NCBI GenBank assembly: GCA_963682025.1
Contig: OY821519.1
Coordinates: 136,133,094-136,197,093 of the forward strand
Source of the DNA: Cordilura impudica
Taxonomy: Eukaryota > Arthropoda > Insecta > Diptera > Scathophagidae
Direction of reading: 5' to 3'
DNA length: 64,000 nt
The notes below the pieces were generated by a model. The model saw only the letters and a program-made list of their open reading frames with translations. It was not told where the DNA came from and made no database searches. This document shows positions 59,982 to 64,000 of the stretch, piece after piece (positions within the stretch are counted from its first letter, which is position 1; each line of letters starts with the position of its first letter). The position numbers and the translations under genes were made by a program.

Positions 59982-62381
59982 TTAAACATGTGAAGCATTA
60001 TATCTACAAACAGCGCTCAAAAGGTGTTTAGGATAATCCGAGTGATTCGCAGCAACCTTATTCATTTCAGAGGAAGACTTAAAGATCTCAAAATGTACGG
60101 ACTCTATCGCCTGCTCCCCAAAAAGCGCTAATCCTTCACCTTTTTTTCACAGAACTGTTCTATGTGAAAAAAAAACTGCATGAACCTTTGGTGTAACGCT
60201 GACACCTAAGTCCATGTAGCTCTTTTTGAAAGCTTCTGCATTGTAATTTTGGTCAAGATTATTTCCGAAGCATGCAGAAACTACTTTTTTGACGTCATCA
60301 AATACTTTAACATACTTAGGTATTGCTAGATTTTCAAACTGGCGCAGAAGGTCTACTTTAAACCCAGAACATCCTCGTCTGATTTCACGCTGAACGTGAC
60401 AAACTTTTGCCCATGACAGCGACACATTTTCACACTCTTTCAACATATCCGTGAAAACAGTGTTAACAACACCAAGCATAAGGTGTAATTCTGGCGGTGG
60501 AATAATGTCTAGGAATGTTTTGCCTCCAACAATTATAATTAGCGGTGGATGAATGCAGTTGAAATAATCTTCCGCTTTGTTTTTTGAAGAAAGACATATT
60601 TTTAAAAATCCGCCTCCTCCATCAATACCCATTTTTAAGTGAACATCGACTACATCTCGTTTATTTTTCACATACTGAACAAAAACAGGAACATCTTTGC
60701 AGTAAACTCCAAACGCAGGAGCATCCCAGACTTCATCGCCTTTTACGCAAACAAAAGGAAATTCTTTAAAATCAAAATAATCGTCGACAGAATGAGCTGT
60801 GTTATTAAGTTTTAATTTTAATCCTGGTTCAATTGCTTTTCTACTTCTTGTACACACACGAATGGAAGCTGCCAGTTTTAAGGTTGCACGATCACTTAAA
60901 TTCAAATCGCTTTTAATTTTCAACATACCATACACAGATAATGTAGATGAGTTTGTTGTGGAGAGGTTTTTTTTTATTATTGCCTACTGCGATTTGAAGT
61001 GGTTTGCCGTGGATTTCTGACAACCGCAAAACTGAAGGCTCTTGATCAACCTTAGAATCTTCTTTTACTTTTTCTTTAATCACACGTGACACGATTTGAT
61101 CATTCGCTTTTAAAGATCCATCTGATATATGATTTGATAGATTTATTACTCGAGATTTCAAACCACATTTATGTAGTTTGCCTTTTCTAATCTCACTGGA
61201 GCACACGTCGCACCGTTTTGTAGCAGACAGTTGTTTAGTCTTACCTAAAATAATAAATAAAAACAATAAGATCTGAAACTAAAGAACAAACTAACAAAAA
61301 AAATATATTTATACCCTATACCACTATGTGGTTTGGGTATAATGACTTTGTGCTGCTGTTTGTAACAACCAAAAATATTTGACTACACCCATCTTTAATT
61401 ATACCGATCGAACCAGAATCACTATCTGATTCGATTTAACGATGTCCGTCCGTCCGTCCGTTCGTCCGTCTGTGTGTCCTTGTAAAGTTTGTAATCAAAC
61501 TGCAGGTCGCAAATATGAATATATTTTGACGAAATTTGGTATTTGATCGTTCATCGGCCATGGGATGAACGCTATTGAAATTGGTGAGAATCGGTCCATG
61601 TTCAGACCTAGCCCCCATACAAATGACCCCTATGATCCAAATGCCATAAGATCCAAATTATGATACAAATCTTAGTCAAATTGGTTTGTATGTATATATT
61701 ACATCCATTAATCAGTAGTCCAAAAATGATCCCTATTGGACAACTCTTAGTCATAGGCCCCATATCGAGCTGCTTCCCGATCTTCACTTAAATCTATCAA
61801 AAAACAAAAATATTGCACTGATTCTTCTCAAATTTTGTTTGTATATATTTTTGCAAAATACAAGAGACTTCACCAAACATGGTCAGGATCGGTCCATTTT
61901 TGAGCCTAGTCCCCATATAGATATAGCATCCGATATGAACTTTTTCATATCTGCAGCCGAAAAAATTAATAAAAATCACACTCAAATTTGGTTTATGCTT
62001 ATTTTCTATATCCAGTTAGTTGGGCCTGAGAGATAGGGTCTCTAAACGCATGGTATAGGGTATCGCATAGTCGGTCTAGACCGACTATAATTTTCTTACT
62101 TGTTTTTACTTTGAAAACTTACCTGGAACTTTTTTTGCAACTTTGCTACAAATTTTAGCGGGTATTTCGCGTGCAATTTCACAAATTTTGCATTCGCATC
62201 TTCATCGCGTAGCCTGCACAGGCTTAAAAATAGACAAATCTAATTTCTTTTTTTCAGTCTTCGCTGGAAATACTTTTCTTCTGCACGTACAACACACAGC
62301 AGCCGGCAATCTGCGCTCGTCATCATAGTTGTCAACGTGATTTTTCATGTCAATTTTTAAAGGATTCTCTATAATATACAT
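59982..62381 (-). pseudogene. Transposase-like protein, two exons (member 2)
   Basis: Exon 1 (62381 to 62123) starts MYIIENPLKIDMKNHVDNY, has AVCCTCRRKV and CECKICEIAR zinc-binding pairs, an in-frame TGA at 62202-62204, and ends before GTAAGT. Exon 2 starts after TTTTAG at 61244 in matching phase (PG-K) with CDVCSSEIRKGKLHKC. A shift in an A-run near 60975 follows, then DEVWDAPAFGVYC, KMGIDGGGGFLKICLS (candidate first Asp), ELHLMLGVVNTVF, and SVTPKVHAVFF. Two more shifts near 60160-60130 lead to GEQAIESVHFEIF (candidate Glu) and the stop at 59982. A central block seems shortened between FLKICLS and ELHLML. Member 1 has the same plan. I infer an RNase H-like transposase, not proven. Confidence 0.65.
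61309..62104 (+). mobile_element. HINE-like repeat within the intron
   Basis: Complete copy: TATACCCTATACCACTATG at the left, GTCC block at 61443, 3' palindrome TAGTCGGTCTAGACCGACTA then TAATTTTCTTACTTGT. It fills nearly all of the 878-bp intron; about 80 bp of original intron remain. Confidence 0.9.
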
Positions 62382-62777
62382 TTATTTTTGTTTTCGAAAA
62401 CACATAAAACATATTTACTTTTCCCCGATTTTGATCGTGAGTCATAGCCTTAGACGACATCATTCACTGAACAATTCTAAGACACGTTTGAAAAGTTTTT
62501 AGATACCAAACAATTGATAGAAAATTCGCTCTGCGACACAAGGTTAAACGTGTTTTAACAACAGTTTTCAATTTTTCAAAATTCTACGGGTTTTTGTTTT
62601 TTGGTTTTTGTAAGTTTGTCAAATTTTTATTGTGATAATTTTTTCTGAGCTTTGTCAGATTTTTTCGATATTTTACTCGCGCACATTTTTTTAACCATTT
62701 GCAATAATTTCGAGTAGATTTTTTCTATGTCTGGTGGATAAAATTTACGTTCTTCTCTATCGGTTTCTGATTGCAAT

Positions 62778-62907
62778 GCGCAAAAATGTTCAAAGTGAAT
62801 TTATTTAAAAATCTCTCTACAAATTATTTTAGTTTCTTGATTTTTCTCATCTATGAACATTGTAAATTCAGAATCTCTACTAATTTTCTAGGTGTAAGAC
62901 CTTTTTA
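62778..62907 (-). repeat. Right TIR, about 130 bp
   Basis: Inverse of the left TIR with scattered substitutions. Confidence 0.85.
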
Positions 62908-62910
62908 TTT

Positions 62911-63720
62911 ATACCCTCCACTCCAGTGTGCAGAGGGTATATATAAGTTTGTCATTCCGTTTGTAATAATTAAAAAAAAAATTTTGGACCCCATAAAATA
63001 TATATATTTGTGATCCTTATAACAACCGGAGTTGATATAACAATGTCCGTCTGTCCGTCTGTCCGTCTGTGGAAATCACGATGACGGCATCAATCGGGCA
63101 GCTAGGGTGCTCGTTGACATAAAAAATGATTCATTAACATCCTGAATAGTTTACTATTTAAAATCGTCCAAATCGGTCGATTAGGGCCCGAAATTTGAAT
63201 GAAGAACTAAAAAAAAGTCTTGAAAAAATATAATTTTCTATGTTGTTCTTGTCACGATCACGTCCTGAATAGTGCAGCTACAGTGATCATTTTTAGTGAG
63301 AATGATTCACCAAATTCATGGGAAGATTTCTATTTCAAAAATCATTAAAATCGGTGGGACAGGTCCAGGGAAATCTCTGAAAAAGTAAAAAAAAAATGAA
63401 AAATATGATGTTTCTATATTGTTCTTGTTGTTATTCTAAATGTTGCGTTGTTGTCATAGCTGTACTTGTTGTCTTTGTGGTCGTTGTGGTAATAATATAA
63501 TAAAAACTAACCCTTTGTAAATTTTTTTATTAACTCTGGTAGAAAAATTTAAAAGTTTCCATTGTTTTGGCATCACTCTAAAAATTTAGACCATTTCTGT
63601 TATTACCACGAGCCTGCCTGCAAAATTTCAGATCGAATGGCTCACGGGAAATGGGATAAAATCGATCCAAAATTTTTTCGACAAGCAGACACTACGAGTT
63701 AATATATGTAAAGGGAGTAA
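62911..63720 (+). mobile_element. DINE-1-like repeat, second family
   Basis: 5' ATACCCTCCACTCCAGTGTG with inverted GAGGGTATA, then AAAATATATATATTTGTGATC and ATGTCCGTCTGTCCGTCTG, the order well known from INE-1/DINE-1 of Drosophila. Differs in sequence from the HINE-like family above but has the same layout. The 3' border is unclear. Confidence 0.65.
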
Positions 63721-64000
63721 AAATTCACCAGCATCTAAAGCAAATAATGCTAAAATACCTAGTTGTTAATAAAAAAAAAACAATGTAAATATAGCAAAAA
63801 AAAATTTTGTGTATATATTTATTTATAAATTTCTATAAACATATTAAATAATACAAATAATATTATATATGTATGTCCATAACAACTGCATGTTAGAAAT
63901 AAGTCGGTATATTATTTTATTTACATAAAATTCTGCAATATTTTGTTATGGGGAAAATACATTTCTTTTGCATTAACAGAGTGTCACTTCATTTTGCTCA
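63721..64000. other. No recognisable feature
   Basis: AT-rich; nothing supported. Confidence 0.4.

Larger units (their letters stand above)
59680..62910 (-). mobile_element. Unclassified TIR transposon with a two-exon transposase-like gene
   Basis: Terminal inverted repeats of about 130 bp: 59683-59812 and 62778-62907, both from AAAAAGG(C/T)CTTACACCT to CACTTTGAACATTTTTGCGC, with about eight mismatches. Between them lies one minus-strand gene of a zinc-finger plus acidic-residue protein family. The outer edge of the right TIR abuts a DINE-like repeat at 62911, so the true end may be missing. No sure target duplication. A HINE-like copy sits in the gene's intron. Confidence 0.75.

Overview
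The window is a strongly AT-rich stretch of an insect genome, most likely a large-genome calyptrate fly of the blow fly / house fly type. That is inferred from the transposon mix, which includes jockey, LOA and CR1 LINEs, mdg1-like LTR elements, Transib, piggyBac, rosa-like mariners and many short repeats with the DINE/INE-1 GTCC-repeat signature. There is no operon structure, rRNA, tRNA or CRISPR array. Almost everything recognisable is a mobile element or a ruin of one. The only host coding sequence I can support is two adjacent exons of an SLC36/PAT amino acid transporter at 52.5-52.9 kb (+). A broken exon of a second SLC36/PAT gene lies at 26.79-26.96 kb (-). Much of the window is therefore intron or intergenic DNA around transporter genes.

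Layout. 1-5.5 kb: an almost complete Transib (RAG1-type) transposon, 1239-4865, with terminal repeats, a CGTCG target duplication and one frameshift, followed by a jockey tail. 6.5-10.9 kb: a mariner remnant, then a 2-kb minisatellite of 21-bp units interrupted by an unclassified 1.5-kb TIR element. 11.1-12.2 kb: a PIF/Harbinger-like element with a MADF ORF. 12.3-18.5 kb: a cluster of about 780-bp rolling-circle-like repeats (called HINE-like here), one split by an errantivirus-type solo LTR, plus a Tc1 remnant. 20.5-23 kb: the 5' part of a LOA-clade LINE. 24-28.7 kb: a repeat built of about 150-bp units, a LINE RT tail, the SLC36 pseudo-exon and a MITE. 28.8-42.1 kb: nested insertions. A 6.1-kb LTR element without its own coding capacity sits inside a CR1-type LINE. 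Next to it an mdg1-like pol is split by the 150-bp-unit repeat, which itself hosts a piggyBac.

42.6-49.6 kb: LINE fragments, a nearly complete CR1-like LINE (43.3-47.2 kb) and a LOA/R1-type RNase H tail. 50.7-52.2 kb: hAT-like and jockey remnants just upstream of the transporter exons. 53.2-56 kb: three HINE-like copies. 56.2-62.9 kb: mariner fragments and two diverged members of a protein family that I read as an unclassified transposase-like family. One member lies between about 130-bp terminal inverted repeats (59.68-62.91 kb), has an intron, and that intron carries a HINE-like copy. 62.9-63.7 kb: a second, DINE-1-like repeat.

Points most worth attention: the TIR-bounded transposase-like family at 56.7-62.9 kb; the head-to-head RSS-heptamer-like palindrome at the Transib left end; the coding-poor LTR element inserted in frame into a LINE; the long stop-free minisatellite; and the transporter pseudo-exon with intact splice sites.
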